A DNA stretch of 64,000 bases from Paragorgia papillata (GCA_035771165.1 JAWNZC010000311.1:286001-350000), one strand, 5' to 3'. Positions 1 through 12,193 are shown, counted from the first letter of the stretch. Notes: generated from the letters alone by a model not told the origin. Program-made: numbers and translations.

Positions 1-1520
1 ATAAGCCTAACCTGAACCTTGATAAGAACTTTGTGCAAGACTTGAACACATATTTTGGCAAACTCTGTTATGATGACAGCTATGTCAATCCTACACCTAC
101 GGAAATACCGGACAATGCTACAATACCGAAACTTACAACGTATACGGTCTTTAAGGCTCTATCTAAAATTAAGAGGACGGCTGTAGGACCAGATGATATA
201 CCCTATTGGGTATGGAGGGAGCATGCCGCTATTCTAGCTCCAGTTGTCAATACAGTATGGAACTTGTCATTATCAACGCAAAGTTGGCCACGGACTTGGA
301 AGGAGGCAAATATAAATCCGCTAGCAAAAGTTGAAGTCCCAGTCGAAGATGCAGACTTTAGAGGAATAAATATAACTCCTGTGATTGCACGAGCATTTGA
401 AAGAGTTGTCTATAATACATTCAATAAGAAGGATATTGAGGCGTACTTATGTCAAAATCAATTTGCGTACCGCACTGGTGGAAGCTGTATTAATGCTCTT
501 CTTAAGATGCAATATAATATTCTGAATGCCCTGGACAACCCGAGAAATAAGGCTGTAAGATTGTTTCCAATGGATTTTTCTAAGGCTTTCGATAATGTGA
601 AACACCACTTATTGGCTGAGAAAATGAAGACAAGCCCGCTGAGTCCACACATGGTAAACTGGTACATAAGTTTCTTGTCCAATCGAAGGCAAAGAGTATT
701 ATACAACGGAATGGTTAGTGAATGGAAAGAGGTAAACAAAGGTACTGTTCAAGGGAGCGTGAGTGGGCCCTATCTTTTTAACATTTTCTTAAATGATTTG
801 GATATTGCAGAACTTGAAGCTGTATCCTTAACAAAGTATGCTGATGATTCAAATTTACTGGCTACTGTTAATGAACATGTTGATAATTCTGATAGGGCAT
901 TACTGCAGTTTTTGGACTGGACCAAAGAGAATGAGATGACCTGTAACACCGATAAATGCAAAGAACTGATTATCAGGAAGAAGTGTAACACCACTGAATA
1001 TAGAGAAAAAAGTAATATAATGCAGTATGAACAATTGACAATTCTTGGTGTCACTTTCCAGTCTAACTGCATGTTTACCAAGCACATTAAGATAAAACTA
1101 AGCGAAGCTAACAAATGCCTATATGTAATTAGGGGATTAAGAAAAGAAGGCTATAGTCAGGATGAAATTGATTTACTTTTTAAAGCAATTGTTCTTCCTA
1201 AGTTAACGTATGCTCGTGTAGTGTATGGTGCAAGTGAAGCAAATTTAAACGACATTCAATGTTTTTTGAAGAGATCTTTTAAGAGACGATATATTTCTGA
1301 ATTACTGAATATTCGTGAATTGTTAGAGAAATACGATAAAAGATTGTTTACCAAAATTAAGAGAGATAGTAACCACCCACTGTATCCACTTCTCCCGAAA
1401 GTTAAAGAATCTTCGCTTAGACTTAGACACAGAACCAGTCAACTCCCTCAAATAAACACCGAAAGATACAAAAACAGTTTTGTAAATAGATTACATTTTA
1501 GATACAAATTAGCAATATAG
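1..1520 (+). CDS. Non-LTR retrotransposon reverse transcriptase (CR1/L2-like), 5' end outside window
   Basis: About 500 residues of a LINE reverse transcriptase, which copies element RNA into DNA at the insertion site. The reading frame is open to the left window edge, so the start and any endonuclease domain are missing. The palm motifs are in order: a SKAFD motif near residue 185, a GTVQGSVSGP motif near 240, and the catalytic KYADD motif near 268. A thumb/C-terminal region follows and ends with a normal stop. The remaining ORF shows no internal break. A long TTA microsatellite follows, as is usual for LINE 3' tails. The CR1/L2/Rex group is my best placement from general sequence character; the exact clade is not certain. 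Confidence 0.85.
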   Translation, partial: KPNLNLDKNFVQDLNTYFGKLCYDDSYVNPTPTEIPDNATIPKLTTYTVFKALSKIKRTAVGPDDIPYWVWREHAAILAPVVNTVWNLSLSTQSWPRTWKEANINPLAKVEVPVEDADFRGINITPVIARAFERVVYNTFNKKDIEAYLCQNQFAYRTGGSCINALLKMQYNILNALDNPRNKAVRLFPMDFSKAFDNVKHHLLAEKMKTSPLSPHMVNWYISFLSNRRQRVLYNGMVSEWKEVNKGTVQGSVSGPYLFNIFLNDLDIAELEAVSLTKYADDSNLLATVNEHVDNSDRALLQFLDWTKENEMTCNTDKCKELIIRKKCNTTEYREKSNIMQYEQLTILGVTFQSNCMFTKHIKIKLSEANKCLYVIRGLRKEGYSQDEIDLLFKAIVLPKLTYARVVYGASEANLNDIQCFLKRSFKRRYISELLNIRELLEKYDKRLFTKIKRDSNHPLYPLLPKVKESSLRLRHRTSQLPQINTERYKNSFVNRLHFRYKLAI

Positions 1521-1642
1521 AAGACTTAAGATTGTAGCATTAAGCCTCTAGTTTTTACTTTTTAATAATTAATTGTAAACATATTTAAATAATTATTTTA
1601 CCTGTAATGTTTGATATGTATTTTATCAAAAGAATAAAGACT

Positions 1643-1972
<330 letters not shown>

Positions 1973-2165
1973 TATTTTATGTGGAATGTACAACAATCTC
2001 ATTTAAAACAACGTATTGAGTTGAGAGGTGAAAGTGCTTCAGTTCGGTCTAGCAGGCGACCTGAGACTAGGCCGGCCTGAACAGGATCTCAGACAGGACT
2101 CATGAAAATGATCTATAGTAAAAAACATTACAACCGCCGGAATCAGTCCGGCTTTCGGGCCGACC

Positions 2166-2530
2166 TCATGTAAACATCCCCTTACTAATCCATTCTTCTA
2201 GCGTTCTCCTCACCAAACCAAGAGGCCTTACTATAATTGGAACAATTGTACACTTGCAACCCCAGATCTTGCAAAGTTCTCTCTTCAGATTTTGAAAGTT
2301 ATCTATCACTTCTTGCTGTTTCTGTTTTAGCCGTACATCTCACGGAATTGCAATGTCTATTATGATGCATTCCCGCGATTTCTTTTCGAGCATCACTATT
2401 ATATTGCGGTCTAGGTCTTTATCAGTTTGTATACCAAAGTCCCATAGCCTTTTTGCATCTTTACTTTCAACAACACCTTCTGCTTTATGTTCATACCATT
2501 TTTCTGCATGTAGTACGCCAAACTATTTGC
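2166..2530 (-). pseudogene. C-terminal fragment of a LINE ORF2 protein
   Basis: The minus strand encodes a segment with the pattern LWDFGIQTD, then IIDIAIP, then a C-terminal stretch ending near LEEWISKG. This resembles the region after the reverse transcriptase in several invertebrate LINE polyproteins. An in-frame TGA at 2340-2342 interrupts it. The upstream side is cut by the poly-C run. It is a dead fragment, recognised from the family pattern only. Confidence 0.55.
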
Positions 2531-2573
2531 AATATCTCCAATGTATACAATCCTTGCACCCTCGGCAATTTCG

Positions 2574-2631
<58 letters not shown>
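2574..2631. repeat. Poly-C homopolymer, 58 bases
   Basis: An uninterrupted C run (G on the other strand). Its true length is hard to sequence. The proline- or glycine-rich ORFs that cross it are artefacts. Confidence 0.95.
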
Positions 2632-2633
<2 letters not shown>

Positions 2634-4050
2634 CCCCAAAATACAGCCAGTTAGGCAGGCTAACAAAACTCCAATTATATGAAAATGTTTACCTTCGTAG
2701 TGCCTTCTATCAAAGCTTTCTGTGCCAACGCTTTGGGTCCACGTATAGTTACACCATCGTCCAATGGCCCCCAACTGTTTGAGAATATGTCAATCTTCTT
2801 AACTAATGAATCCCCTGGGTAAAATGCTTTTGCTTCAAGCGCGTCTGTTGCCAGAAGATTTTTTAAAAGGTGAATTCCTGAAACAAATAGACAGAAAATT
2901 AACAATAAAAGTAACAACGTCAATAAAAATAAGCATGAACAATGAGTGTAACAAGAAAATCCAGTTCAGACAGACGATGATCATACTCAGCTCAGGCCGT
3001 CAAATCGAACATTTAATTGTTTCACAAAAACCGGGTAGTAGGATAAATAGCTCGAAAAAACTGCGAACAGTATCTGGAAAGTTGGAGAGACTCAAGAGAC
3101 AAAATCTTAACAAAATCCTAATTTGATCTAGATTCTAGACTGTGGCAATGACAACTATATATTGTTTGCAATCGAAAACAATGAAAACTGAAGAGGCGTT
3201 TCTTTACTTTACATATTGAACTGACCAACAATCACGTAAAACCCGCCGCTTGGTGAACGTAAAAACGTAAAACCAAAATTGCATAGCATTCGTGCAGGCT
3301 CTCCTGCACTCTCCGCCGAGCTTGCACGCATGTAGCACTATACTTTTTTTTTACACTTTCCAGAAAATTCGACGGAACTAACCTGCTATCTTCGACTGAA
3401 ATGCTACACCAACTCCACACAAACCATTACCTCCTGCTGCAGAAATCACACCAGCGCACATCGTTCCGTGGCTTAAAATAGATGTAAGATTTTCACCATC
3501 AACCAAGTCTAAACTTGAAGCTTTATCCTAAATTAAATGTATAAAGTTTTACACAACTGACATCAATTTTGACTACTCCAGTTCCAAGCCCACTTTTCCC
3601 CCGCATGCACATGCGTCAGCCAAGTCCAATCAATGCGTTTGCGCTGGGGAAAAAACTTTCATCTATCACCCAGTGCGCTTACTAAAATCAAGAGAGCATA
3701 AAGGTTAGAGAGGGGATGTATAGTTAGAGATGTAGTTCTATCCTAATTCCTCTTAAGTTATTTTTAGACACAGCTATCTTAGGTTTTGCGTGAACATCTA
3801 CATGGAAGTCTTCCAGGAATAGACCACTGTTCTCTATATAAATTGGATAGGGCATTCCCTATGGCCAGCAGTCAAACATTTCGTGCCAGTCGCCGCCATC
3901 TTACGTAGTGGAGCATATTATGCATTGCGGCCTTAGAACTTGTTCCAAATCCCAAAGTTGACTGGCATAAGCAATCTTGGCATTCCCCAATTAAATCAAA
4001 ACAAACCAAGAATTTGACCGCTCCTTGGTTAATATGCTCAGATTCCAGCC
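2632..4050. other. Gene-free stretch
   Basis: Short ORFs on both strands lack domains and biased codon use. I see no repeat structure except loose A/T-rich tracts. Confidence 0.6.
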
Positions 4051-4111
4051 GTTGGGTCTCGGTGCACCCGCGAGCCCTCGCCCTACCAACGCCTGGGCGC
4101 ATCGGCTTCAT
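4051..4111 (+). repeat. Dispersed repeat segment (inverted partner at 34.57-34.63 kb)
   Basis: About 60 bp, GC-rich. It matches 34,571-34,630 in reverse complement, sharing the GGGTCTCGGTGC side and the GCGCATCGGCTT side with scattered changes. Two copies of one interspersed repeat are the simplest reading. Confidence 0.6.
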
Positions 4112-4280
4112 CTTGGTATAAATCGACCAATCATATGTCACTCGTAAATGACGTAACGTAAATAATCCCCGAGCCCGGGCGTAGGGCCGAGGGTCCGGAG
4201 CCCCGTGAGGGTGCTAATCTCGACATGCGTGGAGTCCATTTTACACGCGTGTAGAAAAAGCGAGGGAGACGAAATCTGTG

Positions 4281-4288
<8 letters not shown>

Positions 4289-4349
<61 letters not shown>
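4289..4349. repeat. (TA)n microsatellite
   Basis: About 30 TA dinucleotides. Confidence 0.95.
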
Positions 4350-4352
<3 letters not shown>

Positions 4353-4639
4353 TGGAACGACGTCACGCGGTAAGAATTGTTGGGCACTGGCGACTAGCGA
4401 CGAAGAAACTATAAAGTATAAACTCTCACACAAATGGTATTTTGCGTTCGTTTTATATCTAAACGAAACGAAATGGAGCACGAAGAAATGAAGGATACAA
4501 ACAAGCCGTTTAATATATCTTGAAGAGAAACGAGAGAACCTGAAGAAATCAAACGCCGTATGGTAAACAAAAACTCGATCAGAATTGCAGTGTTTGAGGA
4601 TCAACGGTAGGATTCTTGTTGTTTTCAAGTTTTCACTTA

Positions 4640-5859
4640 ACCTAAACGATATACAGCTTCACGTTTTCGCGCTTTCATTTTGCTCGTCCAAACCATAAAT
4701 CACCTTAACTAAAGCTACCTTAAAACACTACATTACATTTACAGCTTATGTAGACGTGATGTTTTTCATTGGCATTGCATGCACTTTTTATTATGGGCTT
4801 TGGTGAATTTTTAGCTGTATTTCCAAATTGTCTTTTGAAACGTTGTCTGTTTAATACTTCTTTCTAGAATCCAATTCTACTGAATTGTTTTTATCTCGGA
4901 CTCTGAAATTTAATTTGAGCTGTTGACTTTTAAATCTGCCTTTGCAAAACATGTATGCATCCGGAAGCCATTTAGGCTTGTTAAAAATAATCCCTTTTGA
5001 AACCTCCTAAAAACATATTTTGTACAACCAGATTTAATAATGGAATCTAAGTTCTGCTTTGATATGTTAAATCAGTTTAGTCATCTTATCCATAAATTAT
5101 ATAATTATCTTGAGGATTATCATTTGTTTTTATATCTGTTTGTTTTTATATTGGCTGTATATCAGGAGTGCTTAATTTAATCAGGGTGGGTGTTTCAAAA
5201 AAGCATTTAATAAAAGCGGGCGAGGGGTTGTTGCATTCATGTATTTCTAGTTATATCCTACGGTAAGTACGATTAGCGTAACTTGGGTCAATCGATCACT
5301 CTCTGGCTTTCGATGAAAAAAAAACCCACTCCACAAAGGGCGCAAAAACTGTTATTGAATTATAAATGCCTGGTTAGTTGTTACACCAATTTTGTTTATG
5401 CAGTCTGGAATGCTGGTTTTTGTTTTGTTATCCGCGAGATGCATGCAAGCCATGATATATATTGATGCAGGTGCCGTTGAGTTTTCACTATGACACACTC
5501 TAGGTTAGGTTAGATTACTTTACGTTTGGAATCGCATTGGAGTAAGTGTAAAATCTTCGGTATTCGCTATTTAGCAGTTCACACAAGTGATTATAAGTCG
5601 CATCCGTTAATAAAATGTGAATAAATTATTAACCACAAAAATTGTTAGTGGAAAACGCTCTTTACCTGGATACTACAATCACGAGTTTAGCGTAACAAAC
5701 GGCTAGTTTTGTGACACAATTTAGCTGCTTCCTAAAGTAAATTAGCGGCGAGTCGCCGTTGCGAAAAAAATAAAATTGTTGATGATCTCATTTGAAATCT
5801 GAATTGACCGTGGAACCACTTGGATGTGATTGGCCAACGGCCCGACGCATGATATAAAT
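4640..5859. other. Gene-free A/T-rich stretch
   Basis: No domain-bearing ORF on either strand. I see no inverted or tandem repeats by eye. Confidence 0.6.
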
Positions 5860-6200
5860 AGAAGAGTTCGGCAAAACCACAGAGCAGAAGGGCCACTCGG
5901 GTCGGAACGTTTGAAGTTTATGTCCCCGCGCTGGTTACTGAAAACCACTTCCGGAAAATCTCGCAGCCAGTAAACCTCGGCCAGGTCAACAAGGAGTGCA
6001 ATGGCGAAATACGGAGTTGGATCACTAAAATCGCTATATCTCACAAACTAGTCGCTCGATTTTTACGCTACAACCAGTAATAATAGAGGAAATGTAGATG
6101 ACAATATACATTTTGCCATTTAGAAGGTATGGGAAACATTTGAAAGTGAAAATTTACGGATTAAAACGAACTCGAACCGCCACTGTGTGAAGCTATTTAG
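5860..6200 (+). repeat. Dispersed repeat, inverted relative to 11.39-11.71 kb
   Basis: About 340 bp that reappear as the reverse complement at ~11,390-11,710 with many substitutions. The best block is around GATATAGCGATTTTAGTGA read on the opposite strand. The pair brackets the Penelope and Crypton sequences. It could be two solo MITE copies or the arms of one old element. Confidence 0.6.
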
Positions 6201-6602
6201 AGCATTACTGTCTACTTTAAACTTGCATTTGCAAGCAAAAATAAGAGCAGACTATCTTTGAAAACAGTTTAAACGTTAAATATAAAGATTAAACTGCACA
6301 TATTTTCTGTTATTTCTTGAATGGGATGAGTAATTTTGAAGAAAGAAGCAATTCTATTAGTTGACGTTTTACAAGTACTAGTAATACTTGAAAATAAGGT
6401 CAGCTGTTGTTTTATATCATAGGGATGCAACAACATATATTTTTTTCATAACTCATGTTTAAATTACTGCTTGGTGTCACCACCTTTGAGTTTGCTGTCA
6501 TGTTGTTTGACATCAGTGCAATGTATGTTTTAATAACCAATTCTGCAGTTAAAAAACTGAATTACAATGGATTAACAATGAATGAATAAACAAACTTTCT
6601 AT

Positions 6603-6606
6603 TATA

Positions 6607-6700
<94 letters not shown>
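6603..6700. repeat. (TA)n microsatellite
   Basis: About 49 TA units. It flanks the outer (3') side of the left Penelope copy, mirroring the TA run next to the right copy. Confidence 0.95.
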
Positions 6701-6702
<2 letters not shown>

Positions 6703-6792
6703 TGAGTTTTGGTTCACGAAATGTTAGAGAGTGCTCAATACCATATATAGATAGAGCAAAATACAAAGTATGAAGTATAGTTTTACCTTAAA

Positions 6793-6840
6793 GTCTTCGC
6801 TACCAGAGGTTTCACCCTAAACAGGATCATCAGGCGACTG
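6793..6840 (-). ncRNA. Candidate hammerhead ribozyme of left Penelope copy
   Basis: On the minus strand the order is TCGC, CTGATGA, a short stem-loop, GAAAC, a three-pair stem III closed by TCT, then GTA followed by GCGA. TCGC and GCGA pair as stem I. The core CUGAUGA and GAAA boxes and an A at the cleavage position are all present. Stem II has CC/GG pairs with a weak U-U at its base, so activity is uncertain. Hammerhead motifs are established in Penelope-like elements. Confidence 0.6.
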
Positions 6841-7685
6841 AAAAATATCGGTTAGTGGGCTGCTTAAATGCGTTAGTTGGGGCGTGGGTGTGGGCGTCGA
6901 AATGTCCGGCGCATTCATTTGGAGCGTGGGTGTGGGCGTCGAAACGTTGCGCGCATTCCTTTCATTGTTTAGGTTGATGATCCGAAATTTATTTTTGTGC
7001 GGACACGTCGAAACTATTTCTGATCTTTTGTTTAGTAAGAGTTGTTTGTCTGCCTTCATGATGAAAAGTTTTTCGTCCAAACATAAATTGCATCTTTTTT
7101 ATCCTCCCGTGTAAGAAATTGAGTGTTTTAGTATAGACCAGGTTATGTCGAAACTTTGGTTTTTTTCTTTTAGATTCCAAATGTATTTCGAAAGTTCCGT
7201 CTCATTTGAATACTTTTTATTCTGGAAAGATTTAGTATGGTTACGATATCGCTCTTTAAATGTACTTGCTGTCATGCCAATGTATTGCTTAGTGATGTTC
7301 GTGTTGCTTATGGAAATAGATGCCTTGTATACTATGTTGTTTGTCATGCATTGCACACGTAGGGGGCAATTGTCCTTAATCCTGCAATTGCAACTGCTTG
7401 TAACTATGCTTCGTGGCTTGCTTTTCCTGATTGTGCGTGAATTATGTTTCGTGATAATAGACTTGACGTTGTTCATGCAACTATAACTAATCTTGACTGT
7501 GTTTCTGTTAAAAAGTTGGTGAAGCTTGTCTCCTGGTGGAAAGTGCTTGTCAATAAGGCTAAGAAAGTTGCGTCCTATGTTTGTTTTGACATTTTTGTTA
7601 AATGGAGGGTTAAACCAGATGATATTGCGGTGTCTATTTCTGCGTGTTTGCTGTGCTTCTTGTGTGTAGTTTAGCTCATGGTTGA
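6817..7685 (-). pseudogene. Penelope-like element protein, C-terminal part with GIY-YIG endonuclease (left copy)
   Basis: The encoded segment starts with the connector motif IIWFNPP and an FNRNTVKISYSC motif typical of Penelope-like reverse transcriptases. A cysteine-bearing linker and a GIY-YIG endonuclease follow, with YKA, QYIGMT, a catalytic arginine in FKERYRNH and a glutamate in ETELSKYIW. An in-frame TAA just before the KRCNLC zinc-binding-like motif breaks it; the right copy has a serine codon there. The reverse transcriptase core is missing. Dead copy, confident family call. Confidence 0.8.
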
Positions 7686-7706
7686 AATTGCTAACTGCTT
7701 GTAACT

Positions 7707-8309
7707 ATGCCACGAAGCATAGTTACAAGCAGTTGCAATTGCAGGATTAAGGACAATTGCCCCCTACGTGGGCAATGCATGACAAACAACATAGTATACA
7801 AGGCATCTATTTCCATAAGCAACACGAACATCACTAAGCAATACATTGGCATGACAGCAAGTACATTTAAAGAGCGATATCGTAACCATACTAAATCTTT
7901 CCAGAATAAAAAGTATTCAAATGAGACGGAACTTTCGAAATACATTTGGAATCTAAAAGAAAAAAAACAAAGTTTCGACATAACCTGGTCTATACTAAAA
8001 CACTCAATTTCTTACACGGGAGGATCAAAAAGATGCAATTTATGTTTGGACGAAAAACTTTTCATCATGAAGGCAGACAAACAACTCTTACTAAACAAAA
8101 GATCAGAAATAGTTTCGACGTGTCGGCACAAAAATAGATTTCGGATCATCAACCTAAACAATCAAAGGAATGCGCGCAACGTTTCGACGCCCACACCCAC
8201 GCTCCAAATGAATGCGCCGGACATTTCGACGCCCACACCCACGCCCCAACTAACGCATTTAAGCAGCCCACTAACCGATATTTTTCAGTCTCCTGATGAT
8301 CCTGTTTAG
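7707..8309 (+). pseudogene. Penelope-like element GIY-YIG endonuclease region (right copy)
   Basis: A 200-residue open frame nearly identical to the left copy but starting later, so it is more strongly 5'-truncated. It contains VYKA, KQYIGMT, FKERYRNH, ETELSKYIW and the KRCNLC cysteine pair, then an NKRSEIVSTCRH segment typical of Penelope endonucleases. Two short tandem PTPTP-like repeats sit near the C-terminus. The final codons and the TAG stop overlap the candidate hammerhead core. With no reverse transcriptase it cannot be autonomous. Confidence 0.8.
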
Positions 8310-8333
8310 GGTGAAACCTCTGGTAGCGAAGAC
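8286..8333 (+). ncRNA. Candidate hammerhead ribozyme of right Penelope copy
   Basis: Same layout as the left copy: CTGATGA at 8293-8299, GAAAC at 8313-8317, predicted cleavage after the A at 8325. Stem I has one mismatch here (TCTC opposite GCGA), so this copy is probably weaker than the left one. Confidence 0.55.
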
Positions 8334-8360
8334 TTTAAGGTAAAACTATACTTCATACTT

Positions 8361-8408
<48 letters not shown>
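8361..8408. repeat. (TA)n microsatellite
   Basis: TA run immediately after the right Penelope copy. Confidence 0.95.
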
Positions 8409-8412
<4 letters not shown>

Positions 8413-8596
8413 TTGGACAAGGGAATTGTTTTAGCAAAACTCTCAGTTGATGAATTAACATTCAAAAACTCATTAATAATTCATGAGCAAATCGTCAAAT
8501 CAGAGCTTGTAAATCGGTCACATGCACGCCTGTTTATACCCGATAAAGTATGATTATTCACCGGGACGACAATAGATCTCGTTATCAAACCTTTGC

Positions 8597-8701
8597 TCTT
8601 ATTAATATTCTTTATATAAAACATACTAATAAGGATCCTTATTAGTATATATGCTTTATATATTAGTATATATATGCTTTATATAAAGAATACTAATAAG
8701 C
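8597..8701. repeat. A/T-rich palindromic repeat
   Basis: Inverted arms built on TTCTTTATATAAA and ACTAATAAG, with a partial duplication inside. Probable foldback MITE remnant. Confidence 0.55.
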
Positions 8702-8988
8702 AACAAACCGTAATTCATCACAACATTAATCACACAAATAAATCAGTTTAATTCTTTATTTCAGACCATCATGCAATCAAACACTTCATTTAAGTTTCAA
8801 GATAACACAGTTCTATATCTCAATTTCCATGAAATAACTTACTTTTCGACAAAATTAAACGTACAGTTATTGAAAACAGATCTAGTAAGGGTCTCTCTTA
8901 CATACATATGATCGTCTGGTAATGGAATATTGCACAACACATCATCAGGAACTTCAAACTTAACGTCTGGCGCCATAAGCGAATCCGT

Positions 8989-10221
8989 TTAATTAACTGC
9001 ACGACATGCCTCAGCCTCTTCATTTCGCCTTATACCTTGAGGCGGACCTAAGATCTCGCTAACTTGAGTTTCCTGCTCAGCACTTATTTTTTCGTATTTA
9101 AACAATGCATTTGAGCGATGGCCTGTCCTTTCTCTTATCAATTTCTCCTCTACACCTTCTTGAAATAATCTGCTAGCGCATGCAACTCTTAAATTATGAC
9201 TGCTCCACATAACTTATCTGGCAAGATCTTATTCAAAGTATTAATTCCTACTGCCATTCTCTGGTAATTAAATATATCCTTGTTCGGAGTTGGTCTGAAA
9301 TAGAAGGCTTCAACTTCCTCAGCTAAATATTTGATTTTTTCGAAGTATAAAGAATAACAATTTACCAGACAAGGAAAATGATTTACATCCTTATCACTAC
9401 AACAGACGTGCTTTACTACACGAGGTGAATATTTCAAGTCTTTCAGACCCCCATGATATGTCTTCGTCACACTCTCAATCAACAATTTTAAAGTTATTAT
9501 ACCTCAGATCTCTATGTTCTTTTGCTCGAATGCCAAAATTTTTTCCGTTATAAAAATAAATGGTATGTAGCAATGACTGTGCTGTCGAACATCCAAGAAG
9601 ATTTTTCTCCCACAAAATCTTCTCTTCTTCTTCGCTAATGCCTTCTCTTTCAGGTTTCTTCATTTTCAGGTGGACACCTTCTACATTACTTTCTCTCATT
9701 TGTGCGTCCAAAGCCCGTCTAAAAGTGCTCAGTCTAACATAAAAATAAAAGAAATGTCAAGATAATCGTACATTCTGTGCTCTAGTTCTAAACGTTGATA
9801 AACCTCTTACAAGGAAACATTACCTTTGATCGTTCTTATTCAATATCTTTACAGCATCTGATCCATTACAGTCTTCTACATGCCGCGAAATGCCACAACA
9901 AATACTATATAACGAACGCGAAGGATATCGCTCTCCGTTATCTGTAGACACTTCTTCTACGAACTTCGTTAACCAAAAATTTAGCGATTCGGCGCTCATG
10001 TCAGCGACATCAGTGCCCAGATCGTCGACTTTAGTCACATCAACTTTGAAGCCAACTTGTTCTTCAAGACACCTCTTATCGCCCCTCGCCTCCTGCCATT
10101 CTCTAAAAATCTTGACGGCCCATTTAGTTACTGAGCGAGTTGATCTTGGTACGGCATCATCAAGCATTTTTTTTCCCTCTTCGGCAGTTTTCGCTTCACG
10201 AAACTTTCTCTTCGAAGCCAT
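8989..10221 (-). pseudogene. Crypton-type tyrosine recombinase (KIAA1958/DUF3504-like), broken
   Basis: Read on the minus strand. The likely start is MASKRKF at 10,221. An N-terminal DNA-binding-like helical region precedes a 90-bp intron (GT donor at 9823, AG acceptor at 9734) that keeps frame. The catalytic domain then shows FGIRAKEHR (first arginine), SSHNLRVACAS (the HxxR box), ERTGHRSN (second histidine) and a tyrosine in FKYEKIS. Such recombinases cut and join DNA through the tyrosine and move Crypton transposons. Single-base frameshifts near 9,480 and 9,200 split the domain. It could instead be a decayed domesticated relative; no terminal repeats are expected for Cryptons. Confidence 0.7.
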
Positions 10222-10368
10222 CGTACAAACTACAATTCGTATATCGCATTCACGCCCTAAGATTCCATGCATCGTAATTTCGTCGTGTTTTAGCATAATC
10301 TCTATATTCAATTCCTTGGAGATCTTTCAGTCTATTAGTCTATTGTTTCGAGATTCCTTTTTGAAGCT

Positions 10369-10470
10369 GTTCAATAAACTCGCATCACGTGTTTTATCGG
10401 GTCAAAAACCACTCGGGCTACGCCCTCGTGCTTTTAAACCCGATAAAACACTGCTGCTCGTTTATTAAAC
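10369..10470. repeat. Palindromic MITE
   Basis: Arms read AATAAACTCG and the TGTTTTATCGGGT block, mirrored at the other end. About 100 bp, hairpin-forming. Confidence 0.7.
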
Positions 10471-11390
10471 ATTACATAAACAAGTATGATTTAATTTGTT
10501 TTTTTTTTTTGGACTAGCCATTTATGTATTTACTAGATCCATCCAAACAACCAGCGCTGGAGACTGAAAATTAAACCTGACTTTTTACAGGAAAAACAGA
10601 ATTTCTCTGAATGACTTTGCTTGGTCATAATAATATGCAAAATTCAAAGTTAGTGCAAACTTGCTGTTGCACTGGTGCTGTTCAACAAGAAATTCAACCT
10701 CGAATGATAAACTTTTTTGTGCAATCAAAAACAGTCAATCCCAAATATTTATTTTCATATAGCAAAAAATATTAAAATAATTTACATTGTAGTGAAAATC
10801 AAGTGACCATCCAATAAAAAAAAATACTCCACTAAAATTATTGTTATACACCAGTCCTTGTTTTGATCTAAAATATATATGATCATTCAATTCCTCTACA
10901 TGAAATATTACAGCTTAGGTTAGCAACCCCAATCTTGGACTGAATTGCATATATTTCAGTACACTACTTTCAAGTTCAAGAAGATCAAGGGTCTGACAAT
11001 GACATGATATGAATATAAACAAGTTCAAGAAGAAGTACTGTATGCACGATTCAACTGTAATAAAAAATGAAACAAACATAAAAATCACAGCCACGCTTCT
11101 CAATATAAACATATCAAAGTTATCATTGCAGAACTATATAACTTTAGTTTTGAAAAGCGGGTTGTCTTTTAATTTGGAATACCGGTCAGCAAATTTCAGT
11201 GTCCAATTGCCCCAAATTCACCTAACAGAATTGCCTCGTTGTTCAGAGCTACTCGTCCAATTCAATAAATAACAATAACAAAAGTGTGATTTCATCTTTG
11301 TACTCAATGTTTGAAATGTTTTCAAAGAGTTTCTACTCTTTTTCTAGCTGCAGCTAGAAATGTAAAGGCAAGTTGAAAGTCGACAAGAAT
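10471..11390. other. Gene-free stretch
   Basis: Only short ORFs without recognisable domains. Nothing else seen. Confidence 0.6.
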
Positions 11391-11710
11391 GCTTTAGTGG
11401 CTCAATACCGTGGCGGTTTTAATTCCGTAAATGTTCACTTTCAGATGTTTTTCATATCTTCTAAATAGCAAAAATATTGTCACTTACCTTCTCTGAATCA
11501 CTACTGGTTGTAGCGCGAAGATCGAGCGACTAGTTCGTGAGATATAGCGATTTTAGTGAAGCAACTCCGTATTTCGCCATTACACTCCTTGTTGACCTAG
11601 CTGAGGTTTACTGGCTGCGAGCTTCGCAGACCTCGCGCATGCGCACTGAAAAATGGCGACACTTTTACCCTCGAGTGGCTGTTCTGCTCAGTTCTTTATT
11701 CTGTGGCAAA
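11390..11710 (-). repeat. Dispersed repeat, inverted partner of 5.86-6.20 kb
   Basis: Reverse-complement match to 5,860-6,200, sharing the tract around GAGCGACTAGTT and the CTCCTTGTTGACCT tract. Confidence 0.6.
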
Positions 11711-12193
11711 ACATCCCTCGCCAGCAAATGTCAAAACTTTATAAATTGCGATAAAATCGCGTTCAACTGATAATAAATTATACATCGTAGTTTATCAGGT
11801 GCTTTACGTCTTGAACAGAAATGCTATAAGGCCTGAAATAAGTCTTTCGTTTTCTAATCTTTTCCATTCATCAAAGATCAACAAGAGTCTGAAATCAGAA
11901 TCAAGACCGTCGCTCTATCGACGTAATCTTCACCCGTTCTTGTCTTACTACAACTGGGAGACTTAAAATATTCTCGATCAGTTTTATTGACAAAATTCTG
12001 TGCACTGTACATCCCACTGGCAGTTTTTAGTCAATAAAGAAGAGAGATGCTCTTTAGTGTTATTTGCATAATTAGCCCCTCGTGAACGTGTGGTTCGCGA
12101 AGCGGGCCTCGCGATCTCGACGGAGTGGGCGGTAAGTCCGGTCGGGGATTGTACCCATGTTGGCGTTTTTGAGGATCCATTTGTGTGTGTATT

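Larger units (their letters stand above)
6790..8345. mobile_element. Head-to-head pair of 5'-truncated Penelope-like elements
   Basis: Two copies of the same sequence run outward from ~7,690-7,707 and end in mirrored 3' sequence next to TA microsatellites. Both encode the end of a Penelope-like protein with its GIY-YIG endonuclease. Inverted, 5'-truncated arrangements are typical of Penelope-like retroelement insertions. Confidence 0.75.
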
